Source: Phytohabitans sp036906915
GTDB taxonomy: Bacteria > Actinomycetota > Actinomycetes > Mycobacteriales > Micromonosporaceae
DNA length: 64,000 bases
Assembly: GCF_036906915.1 (NCBI RefSeq)
Contig: NZ_JBAKHX010000022.1
Span: 34,486 to 98,485, forward strand
Direction: 5' to 3'
The notes under the pieces: generated by a model
Seen by the model: the letters and a program-made list of their open reading frames with translations, nothing else
What the model was told of the DNA's origin: nothing
Database searches by the model: none
Program-made: the position numbers and the translations under genes
In this document: positions 28,222-37,132 of the stretch, one piece after another
How the letters are laid out: each line of letters opens with the position of its first letter
Position numbering within the stretch: the first letter of the stretch is position 1

Positions 28222-29155
28222 GCGTGTCCAGGATGCGCAGCACACCAGGGCCCAGCACGATGATGAACAGCGCCGGGAAGAGGCAGAACACCAGCGGGAA
28301 GAGCACCTTGACCGGCACCTTGCGGGCCTTCTCCTCGGCACGCTGACGGCGCCGCACCCGCATCTCGGCCGAGTGCTCACGCAGCACCGTCGCGATCGGG
28401 ATACCCAGCTCGGTCGCCTGCACCACGGCCACCGCGATCGTGCGCAGCTCCGGCACCGTGGTCCGCTCGGCCAGCGCCCGGAACGCCTCGGCGCGCCGCT
28501 TGCCCATCTGCATCTCGTGCAGCGCGCGGGCGATCTCGCGGCCCAGTGGTCCGGGCGTACCGCCGGCGACCTGCGCGAGCGCCGCGTCGAAGTTCAGCCC
28601 GGCCTCCACGCACAGGGTGAGCATGTCGAGCGCGTCCGGCAGGTCGTCGCGGATCTTCTGCTGACGGCGTTGCCCGAGGTCGAACACGACGCCGAAGGGC
28701 AGCCACAATCCCAGGAGCGCGCCGGCGATCAGGCCGACCACGACCGACGCGACGATCGGGTACCGCAACGTGAGAGCGAGCACGAACCCGATCACGCCAC
28801 CGACCGCGCCGAGCACCACGAGGCCAACGCCCTGTGCCTCCATGATCCGCACAGGCGGCCAGGCGGGTGGGTTTCCGGCGTAGTCCAGCCACCGCTGCAG
28901 CCGGGCCGCCGCGCCCTGTGGCGTCAAGGCCTTCGCGACCTTGGTGAGCACGACGGCCAGCGGGCGCAGCGTCCGCTCGGTCAACGACTCGGTCGCGGCT
29001 ACCGACGCCGGCGAGTACACCTGGTCGATGTCGGCGAGCGCCCGCGCCACCCCGGTGCGCCCGCCCCCGCCGAGCGCCACCGTCAGCAGCGCTGTGACCA
29101 GGCCCAGGAAGACCAGGCCCAGGCCGGCGGCGAGCACCAGCACGTCGGTGTCCAT
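28211..29155 (-). CDS. tadC: Type II/IV secretion F-domain protein TadC
   Basis: A 314-residue inner-membrane platform protein of the Tad pilus machine. It has hydrophobic segments at the N-terminus, two in the middle (about 120-165) and one at the C-terminus, with the T2SSF domain (LPDALDMLTLCVEAGLNF) between. It is the last gene of the minus-strand tad operon; its ATG lies 1 nt after the tadB stop. It would assemble with TadB under the pilin ATPase TadA. Confidence 0.92.
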   Translation of the reverse strand: MDTDVLVLAAGLGLVFLGLVTALLTVALGGGGRTGVARALADIDQVYSPASVAATESLTERTLRPLAVVLTKVAKALTPQGAAARLQRWLDYAGNPPAWPPVRIMEAQGVGLVVLGAVGGVIGFVLALTLRYPIVASVVVGLIAGALLGLWLPFGVVFDLGQRRQQKIRDDLPDALDMLTLCVEAGLNFDAALAQVAGGTPGPLGREIARALHEMQMGKRRAEAFRALAERTTVPELRTIAVAVVQATELGIPIATVLREHSAEMRVRRRQRAEEKARKVPVKVLFPLVFCLFPALFIIVLGPGVLRILDTLIQ

Positions 29156-29156
29156 C

Positions 29157-30152
29157 TCAGACCTCCACCCGCACCAGGCGGCTCAGCCAGAACGCGCCGA
29201 ACGCGATCAGCCCGGCACCGACGATCACCAGCATCATCCCGCGCGGATCTGTCCACAGGGGAGAGATGTAGTCCCGGCGTACCACGGCCATCAACGCCCC
29301 GACCAGGATCGGCAGCGACAGCAACACCAGGGCCGAGATGCGCCCCTCGGCCGACAACGAGCGCACGTGCCCGCGAAGGTTCTCGCGTTCCCGGATGGTG
29401 CTGACCGTGGTCGACAGCACCTCGGCCAGGTTGCCGCCGACCTCGCGCTGCACCCGGATCGCCATCACGGTCCAGCCCAGGTCGCGGTTGGCGACCCGGC
29501 GGGCCAGCCGTTCGAGCGCGGTCTCCAGGTCCAGGCCGAGGCGCACCTGCGCCAGCATCCGGTTGAACTCGGTGGAGATCGGGTCGGGCACCTCCCTGGC
29601 CATCGCCTCCAGCGCCTGGGGCAGCGAAAACCCCGACCGCAGCGAGCCGATGACCAGTTGCAGGGCCTCTGGCAGCAGCGCGGCGAACTTCTCCACCCGC
29701 TGCCGAGCGCGGCGCCGGTGGTACAGGGCGGTGATCAGCCAACCCATGACGAGCCCGAGCAGCAGGCCAACGAAGCGCATCGGCAGGGCGAGCAGCACAC
29801 CGAGCCCCAGCGCGACCGACAGCCGCAGCAGCACCCACTCCGCCGGGCGCCACGCCATGCCGGCCCGGTCGAGCTGTGCAGCGAAGCGCTGTTCGAGCCC
29901 GCTCGCGTTCAGTAGAGCGGCGCTCACCGCCAGCCCGGCGCGGGTGAGCGGGTTTGCCGCCCGCGCCAGCTTCGGCTTGTCGGCGCCCAGGTTGAGGCCG
30001 TAGTCGTCGATCTGCGCGAGCCGGCGCCGGCGCTGCACGCCGCCGAGCAGCGGCGCGAGGACGACCAGAGCGAGCACGAGCAGGGCGACGAAGACCACCG
30101 CGGCCACGACGAGCAGGATCAGGCGGCGGTCGACGGAGTCCAGGCTGTTCAC
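29157..30152 (-). CDS. tadB: Type II/IV secretion F-domain protein TadB
   Basis: A 331-residue paralogue of TadC. It has a membrane segment near the N-terminus (10-35), two near 125-165, the T2SSF signature LLPEALQLVIGSLRSGFSL, and two at the C-terminus. The GTG start at 30152 overlaps the tadA stop (GTGA), so the pair is coupled. An extended reading to 31175 runs antisense-like through tadA in another frame and is not real. Confidence 0.93.
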   Translation of the reverse strand: MNSLDSVDRRLILLVVAAVVFVALLVLALVVLAPLLGGVQRRRRLAQIDDYGLNLGADKPKLARAANPLTRAGLAVSAALLNASGLEQRFAAQLDRAGMAWRPAEWVLLRLSVALGLGVLLALPMRFVGLLLGLVMGWLITALYHRRRARQRVEKFAALLPEALQLVIGSLRSGFSLPQALEAMAREVPDPISTEFNRMLAQVRLGLDLETALERLARRVANRDLGWTVMAIRVQREVGGNLAEVLSTTVSTIRERENLRGHVRSLSAEGRISALVLLSLPILVGALMAVVRRDYISPLWTDPRGMMLVIVGAGLIAFGAFWLSRLVRVEV

Positions 30153-31651
30153 GACCGGATCACCGCATCGGCCTTGGATTCGGTCTTGAACAGGTGCGGC
30201 GACACGTCCAGCCCCTGGTCGGTGAGGTGTTCGAGGAACCTCGGCCGGGCGCCGGTCGGGCGCAGCGACCCCTTCGCCCGCCCGTACGCGTCGGTGCCGG
30301 AACGGAAGTCGAAGACGTACAGGTCCTGTGTGGTCACGACGTCGTCGACCATGCCCGTCACCTCGGTGATCTGGGTGATGCGCCGGGTGCCGTCGCGCAG
30401 CCGGCTCAGGTGCACGACCAGGTCGACCGCTGAGGCCACCTGCTCGCGGATGGCCCGCACCGGTAGGTCCATCCCGGCCATCAACACCATCGTCTCCAGA
30501 CGGGAGAGCGAGTCGCGCGGCGAGTTGGCGTGCACGGTGGTCAGCGAGCCGTCGTGGCCGGTGTTCATCGCCTGGAGCATGTCGAGCGCGGCACCGTCCC
30601 GGACCTCGCCGATGACGATCCGGTCGGGGCGCATGCGGAGCGCGTTGCGCACCAGGTCGCGAATGGTGACCTCGCCCTTGCCCTCGATGTTGGGCGGGCG
30701 GTACTCCATGCGGACCACGTGCTCCTGCGCGAGCCGCAATTCGGCCGCGTCTTCGATGGTGATGATGCGCTCGTTGGCCGGCAGCATGCTGGACAGCACG
30801 TTGAGCAAGGTGGTCTTGCCGGTGCCGGTGCCGCCGGTGATCAGGACGTCGAGCCGCCCCTGGATGCAGGTCGCGAGCAGCGCGGCGACCTCGTCGGTGA
30901 GGGTGCCGAACGCGACCAGGTCTTCCACGCCGTACGGATGGGCCGCGAACTTCCGGACCGTCAACGCGGCACCGTCGAGGCTCACCGGCGGGATCACCGC
31001 GTTGATGCGGCTGCCGTCCGGTAGCCGGGCGTCGACCATCGGGCACGCCTCGTCGATCCGCCGGCCGACCCGCGACACGATCTTGTCGATCACGCGGCGC
31101 AGGTGCGACTCGTCCAGGAACGCCGTCTCCACCGACTGGATGCGGCCGAACCGCTCGACATAGATGCGGTCCCATGAGTTGACCATGATCTCGGTGACGT
31201 CGGAGTCGCGCAGCAGCGGCTCGATCGGCCCGTGCCCGATGATCTCGTCGAGGATCTGCCGGAACGCCACGCCCCGGTCGCCGGCGGTGAGCTGCTCCTC
31301 CTTGGCCAGCAGGCCGGGCAGTGCCTCGCGCACCCGGCGCTCCAGCTCGTCGACCTCGTCGTCGCCGTCGTACATCTGCGGGCCGAGCTGCTCCAGCAGC
31401 GCCGCGTGGGCCCGCCGCCGCACGTCGGCGAGCGGATCGTAGGTGCGCCGCCCGTTGCGCCGGCTGAACGCGCCCCCGCCCGACGACGGCACGATGCTGG
31501 TGGTGGGAAACGCCGTCACCGGTACGGCGGTGACCGGGATCGCGGTGACCGGGGCCGACGAGTCCTCGTTGAACTTGAGGATCTCGGCCGCGGTGAAGCC
31601 GCTGCCAGTCCGGGGGATCTCGTCTACCCGGTGGTTGTCCCGCTCAGCCAT
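30149..31651 (-). CDS. tadA: Tad pilus assembly ATPase TadA/CpaF
   Basis: A 500-residue secretion ATPase that powers Flp pilus assembly. Walker A is GGTGTGKTTLLN (near residue 272), the Asp box and Walker B lie in RPDRIVIGEVRDGAALDM, and the His box in HDGSLTTVHANS. An N-terminal unstructured region of about 90 residues precedes the conserved all-alpha part. It starts 6 nt downstream of tadZ. Confidence 0.95.
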   Translation of the reverse strand: MAERDNHRVDEIPRTGSGFTAAEILKFNEDSSAPVTAIPVTAVPVTAFPTTSIVPSSGGGAFSRRNGRRTYDPLADVRRRAHAALLEQLGPQMYDGDDEVDELERRVREALPGLLAKEEQLTAGDRGVAFRQILDEIIGHGPIEPLLRDSDVTEIMVNSWDRIYVERFGRIQSVETAFLDESHLRRVIDKIVSRVGRRIDEACPMVDARLPDGSRINAVIPPVSLDGAALTVRKFAAHPYGVEDLVAFGTLTDEVAALLATCIQGRLDVLITGGTGTGKTTLLNVLSSMLPANERIITIEDAAELRLAQEHVVRMEYRPPNIEGKGEVTIRDLVRNALRMRPDRIVIGEVRDGAALDMLQAMNTGHDGSLTTVHANSPRDSLSRLETMVLMAGMDLPVRAIREQVASAVDLVVHLSRLRDGTRRITQITEVTGMVDDVVTTQDLYVFDFRSGTDAYGRAKGSLRPTGARPRFLEHLTDQGLDVSPHLFKTESKADAVIRS

Positions 31652-31657
31652 CAGACA

Positions 31658-32833
31658 TCACCTCTTCGTCCGCCTCGACATGAGCGACTTCAAACCCTTG
31701 GGTGTGCTTGGTTCGGCGCCTATCCGCTTGGTGGCGAGCTGGCGGATCGCGTCGCTCACCGGATGGGTGGGCGAGTCGAGCACGATCGGTACGCCCCGGT
31801 TGATCGATACGGAGACGTCACGGCTCACCGGGATGTGGCTGGTGATCGGGATGCGCAGCACCCGCTCGATATCGGCCGGGGTCACGCCGAGCCGAGGATC
31901 GGCCCGGTTCAGCACGACCAGTCGGTTCTCCTTGCGGTAGTCGAGCACGTCGAACGTGTCGAGCAGGATGCGCAGGTTCTTCATTGCGGTGACCGCGGGT
32001 GTCGCCACCAGCAGGTACAGGTGGGACGAGTCGAGCGCGGCCAGCACGTGATCGTTGAAGATTGGCGGGGTGTCGACGATGACGTAGTCGTACATGCTCC
32101 GGGTGAGGTACAGGATCTCGGTGATCAGCTCCCGGTTGATCTGCTCGGCCACCGTCGGCACCACCGGGGCGAGCAGCGCGTCGACGCCGGGGCAGTACGG
32201 CGACACCATCGTCCGCAGGCCGGTCTCGTCGATCCGGTCGGCGACCGGCACCGCGTCGGCGATCGTGCGTTCCGGCTGGAGCTGGAGCATCAACGCCACG
32301 TCGCCGAGCGTGAGGTCCAGGTCGATCAGGCAGACCCTCTTGGCGCCGCCGGCGGCCAGCGTGATCGCCAGATTGGTCGCGATCATGGTCTTGCCGCAGC
32401 CACCCTTCGCGCTGTACACGGTGACGACCTTGCCGTCGGCGGTGGGCTCGCCGCCCTGCGCGCGCCCGCCCCCCGAGTTGAGGCGGCGGGAGAGGTCCTG
32501 CGACCGCGCGCACGCGGCCAGGATGCTCGTGGGGTCGTTGACGTCGGCCACCTCGCGGACGCCGGAGCGGATCGCGTCGGCGAGCACGCCGACCTCGAGC
32601 TGGTGGCGCAGCAGCACGACACCCAGCGACGGCCGGGATAGCCGGAACTTGGCGGCAAACCCGACCGCCTCCAGCACCGGTGTGTTCGGCCCGAAGAGCA
32701 CCAGCTGCTCGTCGGGGTCCTCCTCCAGCAACGCGTGCGCCTCGCCGAGGCTGCCGGCGGTGCGTACGTCGCCGCCTACGAGCATGGCGAAGTGCTGTGC
32801 GACCTGGCGCGACGGCTCGTACAGGATGGTCAT
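31658..32833 (-). CDS. tadZ: Pilus localisation ATPase TadZ/CpaE
   Basis: A 391-residue MinD/ParA-related ATPase that positions the Tad machine. An N-terminal atypical receiver domain (1-125) precedes a deviant Walker A motif KGGCGKT (near 148), the LIDLDLTLGDVALML switch, and YVIVDTPP. It lacks a DNA-binding region, which separates it from ParA. The ATG at 32833 has GGGAGG 6 nt upstream. Start codon and ribosome binding site are part of a 43-bp segment that is repeated upstream at 32953-32995. Confidence 0.92.
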   Translation of the reverse strand: MTILYEPSRQVAQHFAMLVGGDVRTAGSLGEAHALLEEDPDEQLVLFGPNTPVLEAVGFAAKFRLSRPSLGVVLLRHQLEVGVLADAIRSGVREVADVNDPTSILAACARSQDLSRRLNSGGGRAQGGEPTADGKVVTVYSAKGGCGKTMIATNLAITLAAGGAKRVCLIDLDLTLGDVALMLQLQPERTIADAVPVADRIDETGLRTMVSPYCPGVDALLAPVVPTVAEQINRELITEILYLTRSMYDYVIVDTPPIFNDHVLAALDSSHLYLLVATPAVTAMKNLRILLDTFDVLDYRKENRLVVLNRADPRLGVTPADIERVLRIPITSHIPVSRDVSVSINRGVPIVLDSPTHPVSDAIRQLATKRIGAEPSTPKGLKSLMSRRTKR

Positions 32834-33203
32834 GCGCCGCCTCCCGCAGCCGGCCCGGAGTCGAGGGAGCGTAGCGACCGAGCGGAGGGTCGGCTACAGG
32901 GCGGCGTCAAAGGCGCATGACCCGCGCGAGCGGAGCGAGCGCCAGCTAGCACGGTCATGCGCCGCCTCCCGCAGCCGGCCCGGAGTCGAGGGAGCTGTGA
33001 GGGCGCGCCGCCCGCAGCCGCCACAAAGCGGAGGGAGCGCAGCGACCGGAGCGACTGGCGGCTACAGGGCGGCATACAGCGCCCGAACCGCCTTCGCGGA
33101 GCGAGGGCCAGCATCGTAGCGACCGAGCGGAGGGTCGGCTACAGGGAGGCAACACAGGCGCATGGCCCGCGCGTGCGGAGCGAGCGCCAACTAATTCGGT
33201 CAT
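32828..33203. repeat. Amplified gene-start repeats between cpaB and tadZ
   Basis: This 377-bp spacer consists of repeats. A 43-bp block carrying the tadZ ribosome binding site and ATGACC (32828-32870) is identical at 32953-32995 (125-bp period). A third ATGACC start occurs at 33203, after cpaB. Each is followed by TTGGCGCTCGC or CTGGCGCTCGC and CGCGGG-CATGCGCC, then CTGTAGCC-GACCCTCCGCTC. The resulting frames encode peptides of 82 and 42 residues that start alike (GARSARAGHAP) and end alike (SGPAAGGGA), each overlapping the next ATG by ATGA. I treat them as repeat products rather than established genes. Confidence 0.8.
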
Positions 33204-33210
33204 GCTTGCC

Positions 33211-34002
33211 TCATCGCAGAAAGTTGGAGCTGTCGACGCCCGTACCGGGCTTGACCTGGGAGCTGTCGGAGAGCAGCGCGAGGTAGATGGCGTCGCCCTG
33301 TGCCGCGTGGATTACCTTCGCGGCCTCCACATCGGACGCCGCCACGGTCACGAGCACCACCGTGCGCCGCTCCTCGTCGGTGTCCTCGCGGACCTCCTCG
33401 TCGCGCGGCGTCGTGGTGGTCTCACCGTCACCGCCGTACGTGCCGACCGCGATCACCTCGGCCTTCGGCATCAGCACCGCCGTACCTTCCGGGTCGTCGC
33501 TGCTGTCCTTGCCGACGGACTTGACGTTCGTGTCCGGCACGATCTTGTACGTCACGAAGAGCGCCACCTGCGAGCCGGGCCGCACGTACCCGGCCACCTG
33601 CTCGGCCATCGTGGCCTCGAAGCTGACCGCGACCTTGCCCTCGGGGATGGCGAGCCCACCGGAGGTGCGGGTGGACTGGCTGAACATCCGCCGCAGCACC
33701 AGCTGCCCCGGCTGGAGGTCGGAGGTGATCACGAGCTTGTCGAGCTCACCGGAGATCTCCGTCAGCACCTCGCCCTCGGGCAGGGTGCCGGCCGGCAGCC
33801 GCAGCAGCTCCACCAGGTCGCGCTTGCGGACGTTCTCCCCGGTGGTGCCGGCGGCGATGCGCCCCTTGGCCACCAGAACCTCGACGGGGCTGGCGTTGGC
33901 CACCGCCCGGTCGTCGGCTCGGCTGACGTAGAAGAGCACCGCCGCGGTGCCTATGACGGCGAGCACGATCGCGAGGAAGACGGCGAGGATGCGACGGGTC
34001 AT
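33211..34002 (-). CDS. cpaB: Flp pilus assembly protein CpaB/RcpC
   Basis: A 263-residue protein with one N-terminal membrane anchor (ILAVFLAIVLAVIG) and a SAF domain (about 45-115: VLVAKGRIAAGTTGENV) followed by the RcpC/CpaB domain. In Gram-negative bacteria it gates the secretin; in actinobacteria its role in Flp pili is less clear. ATG 34002 begins the family-typical MTRRI. It lies 23 bp downstream of tadG. Confidence 0.9.
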   Translation of the reverse strand: MTRRILAVFLAIVLAVIGTAAVLFYVSRADDRAVANASPVEVLVAKGRIAAGTTGENVRKRDLVELLRLPAGTLPEGEVLTEISGELDKLVITSDLQPGQLVLRRMFSQSTRTSGGLAIPEGKVAVSFEATMAEQVAGYVRPGSQVALFVTYKIVPDTNVKSVGKDSSDDPEGTAVLMPKAEVIAVGTYGGDGETTTTPRDEEVREDTDEERRTVVLVTVAASDVEAAKVIHAAQGDAIYLALLSDSSQVKPGTGVDSSNFLR

Positions 34003-34025
34003 GACCAGGAGTCCGTTCTGGTGGG

Positions 34026-35216
34026 TCAGCCGATGGTGCGGATGTGGACGGCGCCGTAGTGCTTCTTGCCGAGCGTGCTCTTGGGACCGACCTGGAAGAG
34101 GCGGGTGGTGAAGTAGCCGTAGATGCAGAAGATCGTGTCGCCTGAGCACGCACTCGTGCCCGAGTACTCCGGGCCGTGGTCGTGGTCGAGCTCCTCCGAC
34201 CATCCCGACGGCGAGCGCCAGCCGGTGACCAGGAACATCGCGATGCCGACGATGTGGAATCCAGTGGCCGAGGCCCGGTCGAAGATCGGTACCGGCACCG
34301 GCTCCAAGGAGTGGTGCAGGTCGTGCATGCGTTTGGCGCAGCCATCCGGCACGCGCGGCTCGTCCTCGCCCCTACGGGAGTCGCCGACCCGGATGTCCGG
34401 TGCGCAGCCACCACCGCCGGTCAGAAATCCGAACCCGCCCGAGTCACAGCCGGCGTCCGGATCTCCCCGACGGCCGGTTCCACCGGGGCCACCGGGACCT
34501 CCCGGACCGCCAGGGCCTCCCGGACCGTCGGTGTCGCGACAGTCGGGCGTCCGGAACCGGAGCACGGCCTCGGAAGCCGGGGCGACCCGGCCCGACGCCC
34601 CCGGCGCCGGCTGGAACCCACCACCGGCCTCGACCGCCTTTTCGAACTCCGCCTCGGCGATGGCGATGCCGAGCGTGTCGTCTGCCTCCTCGACCGGACC
34701 CCAGGTGACCCGGGAACAGGCATGGACCCGGGTGCCTGCGGTGCCGGTGATGGTCTGCGCGAACACCGAAGGCAGGACGCCGCCCCCGCCGCTGCGCGTC
34801 GCCGTGTGCACCTCGACGTGCGGCTGCGACGAGGGCACGTCGCCGAGGCAGTCGGTGAAACCGCCGCCAGCACCACACGGCGAGAGCAGGTTGCCGGTGT
34901 CCGGCAGGTTCGGGGCATACCCACAGACAGCCGAGTCGGACGCGCCGTCGTGCGCGTTGTCGTCCGCGTACCCGCCAGCGACCGAACCGGCGGTCGACCG
35001 GCAGCGGCTGGTGCCGGCGACGCAGAGCTTCGCGACCGCCACCGCGGCGGCGTCGGCTCCGGTCTGTAGTTCCTCGCGCTCGGCGTAGAGCAGGCCGACG
35101 TCGATGGTGAGCGCGCCCATTCCGAGCAGCGCGCCCCCGCCGAGCAGGACGGCCACCATGGCCGCGACCGCGCCCCGGTCACCGGGCACGCCGCCGAGCC
35201 GCCGGAGCAGGGTCAT
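34026..35216 (-). CDS. tadG: TadG-like pilus protein with Gly-Pro-Gly repeat
   Basis: A 396-residue protein with the TadG N-terminal domain: DRGAVAAMVAVLLGG membrane segment and the following ADAAAVAVAKLC helix. The extracytoplasmic part is cysteine-rich and contains a GPGGPGG collagen-like stretch near residue 240. The start ATG 35216 overlaps the tadE stop (ATGA); an upstream GTG 35225 is in frame. TadG proteins are pseudopilin-like or surface-linked partners of Tad pili. The C-terminal domain is not a recognised family. Confidence 0.82.
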   Translation of the reverse strand: MTLLRRLGGVPGDRGAVAAMVAVLLGGGALLGMGALTIDVGLLYAEREELQTGADAAAVAVAKLCVAGTSRCRSTAGSVAGGYADDNAHDGASDSAVCGYAPNLPDTGNLLSPCGAGGGFTDCLGDVPSSQPHVEVHTATRSGGGGVLPSVFAQTITGTAGTRVHACSRVTWGPVEEADDTLGIAIAEAEFEKAVEAGGGFQPAPGASGRVAPASEAVLRFRTPDCRDTDGPGGPGGPGGPGGPGGTGRRGDPDAGCDSGGFGFLTGGGGCAPDIRVGDSRRGEDEPRVPDGCAKRMHDLHHSLEPVPVPIFDRASATGFHIVGIAMFLVTGWRSPSGWSEELDHDHGPEYSGTSACSGDTIFCIYGYFTTRLFQVGPKSTLGKKHYGAVHIRTIG

Positions 35217-35620
35217 CCGCGGCACGGCATGACTCCGTGTGCGTCGAGGGTGATCGAGTCAGCCGCGAGCCCGGCGAGCGCGACCACCGGCGTGATGAAC
35301 TGGAAGTCGTACGTCACGACCACGTGGGCGTGATCCTCAGGGTCGGGCTCGTCGCCGCAGCTCTCGAGGACGTCGGTGGAGACCGCACCCAGACCCTGGG
35401 CCGCATCGCTGGCACGAGTGCTGGCGCTGCCGCCGACGGCTTCCGCGCGGCCCCCTTCGCGAGCCGCCTGGCTCACCACGATCTGGGCGTTTACCAACCG
35501 GCCGAAGTCGATAATCCCGAAAAGAATCATGAGGATGACCGGCAGCACGAGCGCGGCCTCGGCCGCCGTCGCGCCCCGGTCGCGGCGGAGCGACCCCATG
35601 ATCGTGCGTGACCGCGCCAC
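35213..35620 (-). CDS. tadE: TadE family pseudopilin
   Basis: A 135-residue TadE-like protein. RDRGATAAEAALVLPVIL is the prepilin-like segment with the processed glycine and the following hydrophobic helix; Glu at position 5 after the cleavage site is retained. The GTG at 35620 is preferred because AGGAG lies 5 nt upstream; ATG 35638 and ATG 35599 are in-frame alternatives. TadE pseudopilins are expected to be matured by the same peptidase as Flp. Confidence 0.88.
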   Translation of the reverse strand: MARSRTIMGSLRRDRGATAAEAALVLPVILMILFGIIDFGRLVNAQIVVSQAAREGGRAEAVGGSASTRASDAAQGLGAVSTDVLESCGDEPDPEDHAHVVVTYDFQFITPVVALAGLAADSITLDAHGVMPCRG

Positions 35621-35664
35621 CCCCGCTCCTCTCCCCATCGCTCCACCGCCCGCGATCTGGTGCC

Positions 35665-35850
35665 TCAGAGCAGGTTGGTGACCTGCTGGAAGTTGGCGCC
35701 GATCGCGTTGGCGAACGCGGTGACCAGACCGGCGATCGCCGCGATCACGACCGCGATGATGAGGGCGTACTCGGCCGCGGTCGCGCCGCGATCCCGCCGC
35801 GCACGCAGCGCCTTCATCCGATTCCTGGTTGACGTGACGAGCTTGAGCAT
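35665..35850 (-). CDS. flp: Flp-type IVb major pilin
   Basis: A 61-residue Flp pilin. The leader ends RRDRG, with predicted cleavage after Gly22, and the mature pilin begins ATAAEYALIIAVVIAAIAG, containing the required Glu27-Tyr28 pair and a single hydrophobic helix. It is the first gene of the minus-strand tad operon. No TadV/CpaA-like prepilin peptidase gene is present in the window, so maturation must use one elsewhere. Confidence 0.95.
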   Translation of the reverse strand: MLKLVTSTRNRMKALRARRDRGATAAEYALIIAVVIAAIAGLVTAFANAIGANFQQVTNLL

Positions 35851-36343
35851 CGATTGCCCCCTTCAACGGTTTCCCTGTGCGGTGACCGTGCGTATCGACA
35901 GCCGAAGACCGCGATGGAAGCCTGCCTATGGCCGCTAACTCGCACTAGTCGGGAGAGCGGTGTTCGCCCGACCCCGTTTGACGCGGCGTGTCCTCCGGCG
36001 GTGACATCCCACGGCGACAGCAGGTCCACCGTCCCGGCGATCCCAAAACGGACTAAATAGCAACATGTTGGGCCACTCGACACCCATGAAGCCGGCCGGC
36101 GACAGCCGGATGGGTCGTCTTGCGGGCGTGTCAGATACCTGATGGACCCAAGAGGTGATCAAGGCGTCAAGCGGCAACGATTACCTCAAGCAACCAATCC
36201 GTCACATGGACGGCGCCGCAGGGTGGCCCGCTCGGCTCCCCTTCCCCGGCACATCGGAGAATTGGCGCGGTTCCGGGAGGTGAGCTCACCAGGGTGCCCG
36301 GCTACGGTGACGACAGCAGCACCGCTTTCGGGAGGACGGAGAG
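35851..36343. other. Intergenic control region of flp and the LppU-like gene
   Basis: A 493-bp spacer with no convincing gene. It is less G+C-rich around 36040-36200. A bulged hairpin with arms ACCCAT (36082-36087) and ATGGGT (36110-36115) and inner stem CCGGC/GCCGG stands out. Minus-strand sequence close to flp contains CCGCACAGGGAAACCG, which superficially recalls cyclic-di-GMP aptamers, but the rest of that aptamer is not found. Both divergent genes probably have promoters here; I cannot place them. Confidence 0.5.
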
Positions 36344-37078
36344 ATGTCGAACTACGGTTCGTACCCAGGCTCGCAGGAGCCCTGGCCCGGCCGGCCGCCG
36401 CAGGAGCCGTACGGCCAGCCGTCCGACCCGTGGGGCGGTCAGGACGCGTGGGGCGGCACGCCGGCGTCCGCGCCGCCCGGCGGCCCCGGCTCGCCGACCG
36501 GCGACCCGGGCTATCACCCCGGCTACGACCAGGGCTACTCCTCCACCCGACACTACGAGCCCGCGTACCCGCAGGCCAGCTCTCCGGAACCAGCGTTCAC
36601 GACCGATCCGGTGTGGAGCCAGCCGGCGCCGCAACCGCCGCGCAAGCGGGGAAACGGTCCGCTGATCGCGCTGATCGTGGTGCTGGCGGTGCTCGTACTG
36701 GGCGGCGGCACGGCGGCACTGATCAAGCTGGGCAGCGACGACGACACCGATCCCGTGGCGGGACAGACCACCACGCCCACGACGGACCCGAGCGGTGCGG
36801 CACAGCCGTCCGGCTCCGCCTCGCCGTCGTCCTCCGAGTCATCGGAGGACGCGCGGTTCGTGAAGGTGGGACAGTGCGTCGTCAACAAGGGCAGTGACGC
36901 CGACCCGCAGCTCGAGATCGCCGACTGCGCAGACAAGACGTTCGAGGTGCTGGCCCGCTTCGACGGCACGGTCGACTACAAGGCCAAGTGCCAGTCGGTG
37001 AGCGGGTACCAGTTCCACTACTTCTTCGACAGCGAGCTCGACACGCTCGACTTCGTGCTCTGCCTCAAGCGGCGCTAG
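36344..37078 (+). CDS. LppU/SCO3897-like membrane-anchored protein
   Basis: A 244-residue protein with a disordered Tyr/Gly/Pro-rich cytoplasmic N-terminus (about 100 residues), a single membrane helix (LIALIVVLAVLVLGGG), a Thr/Ser linker and a small extracytoplasmic domain with four cysteines (VGQCVVNKG, IADCADKT, KCQSVSG, VLCLKRR). This matches the actinobacterial LppU/SCO3897 pattern; function is unknown. GGAGG is close upstream of ATG 36344. Confidence 0.75.
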   Translation: MSNYGSYPGSQEPWPGRPPQEPYGQPSDPWGGQDAWGGTPASAPPGGPGSPTGDPGYHPGYDQGYSSTRHYEPAYPQASSPEPAFTTDPVWSQPAPQPPRKRGNGPLIALIVVLAVLVLGGGTAALIKLGSDDDTDPVAGQTTTPTTDPSGAAQPSGSASPSSSESSEDARFVKVGQCVVNKGSDADPQLEIADCADKTFEVLARFDGTVDYKAKCQSVSGYQFHYFFDSELDTLDFVLCLKRR

Positions 37079-37132
37079 CTCCTTCTAGGGAAATCTAGCG
37101 CCAACGGTAGAGGGCCCGATACTCTGCAATGC

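Noticed and set aside
29157..31175. 672-codon extension of tadB
   Set aside because: The upstream 340 residues are out of frame with and overlapping tadA; GTG 30152 coupled by GTGA is the real start.
35851..36343. Possible cyclic-di-GMP riboswitch upstream of flp
   Set aside because: Only a short GCACAGGG-AAACC-like word matches; the second conserved strand and pairing are absent.
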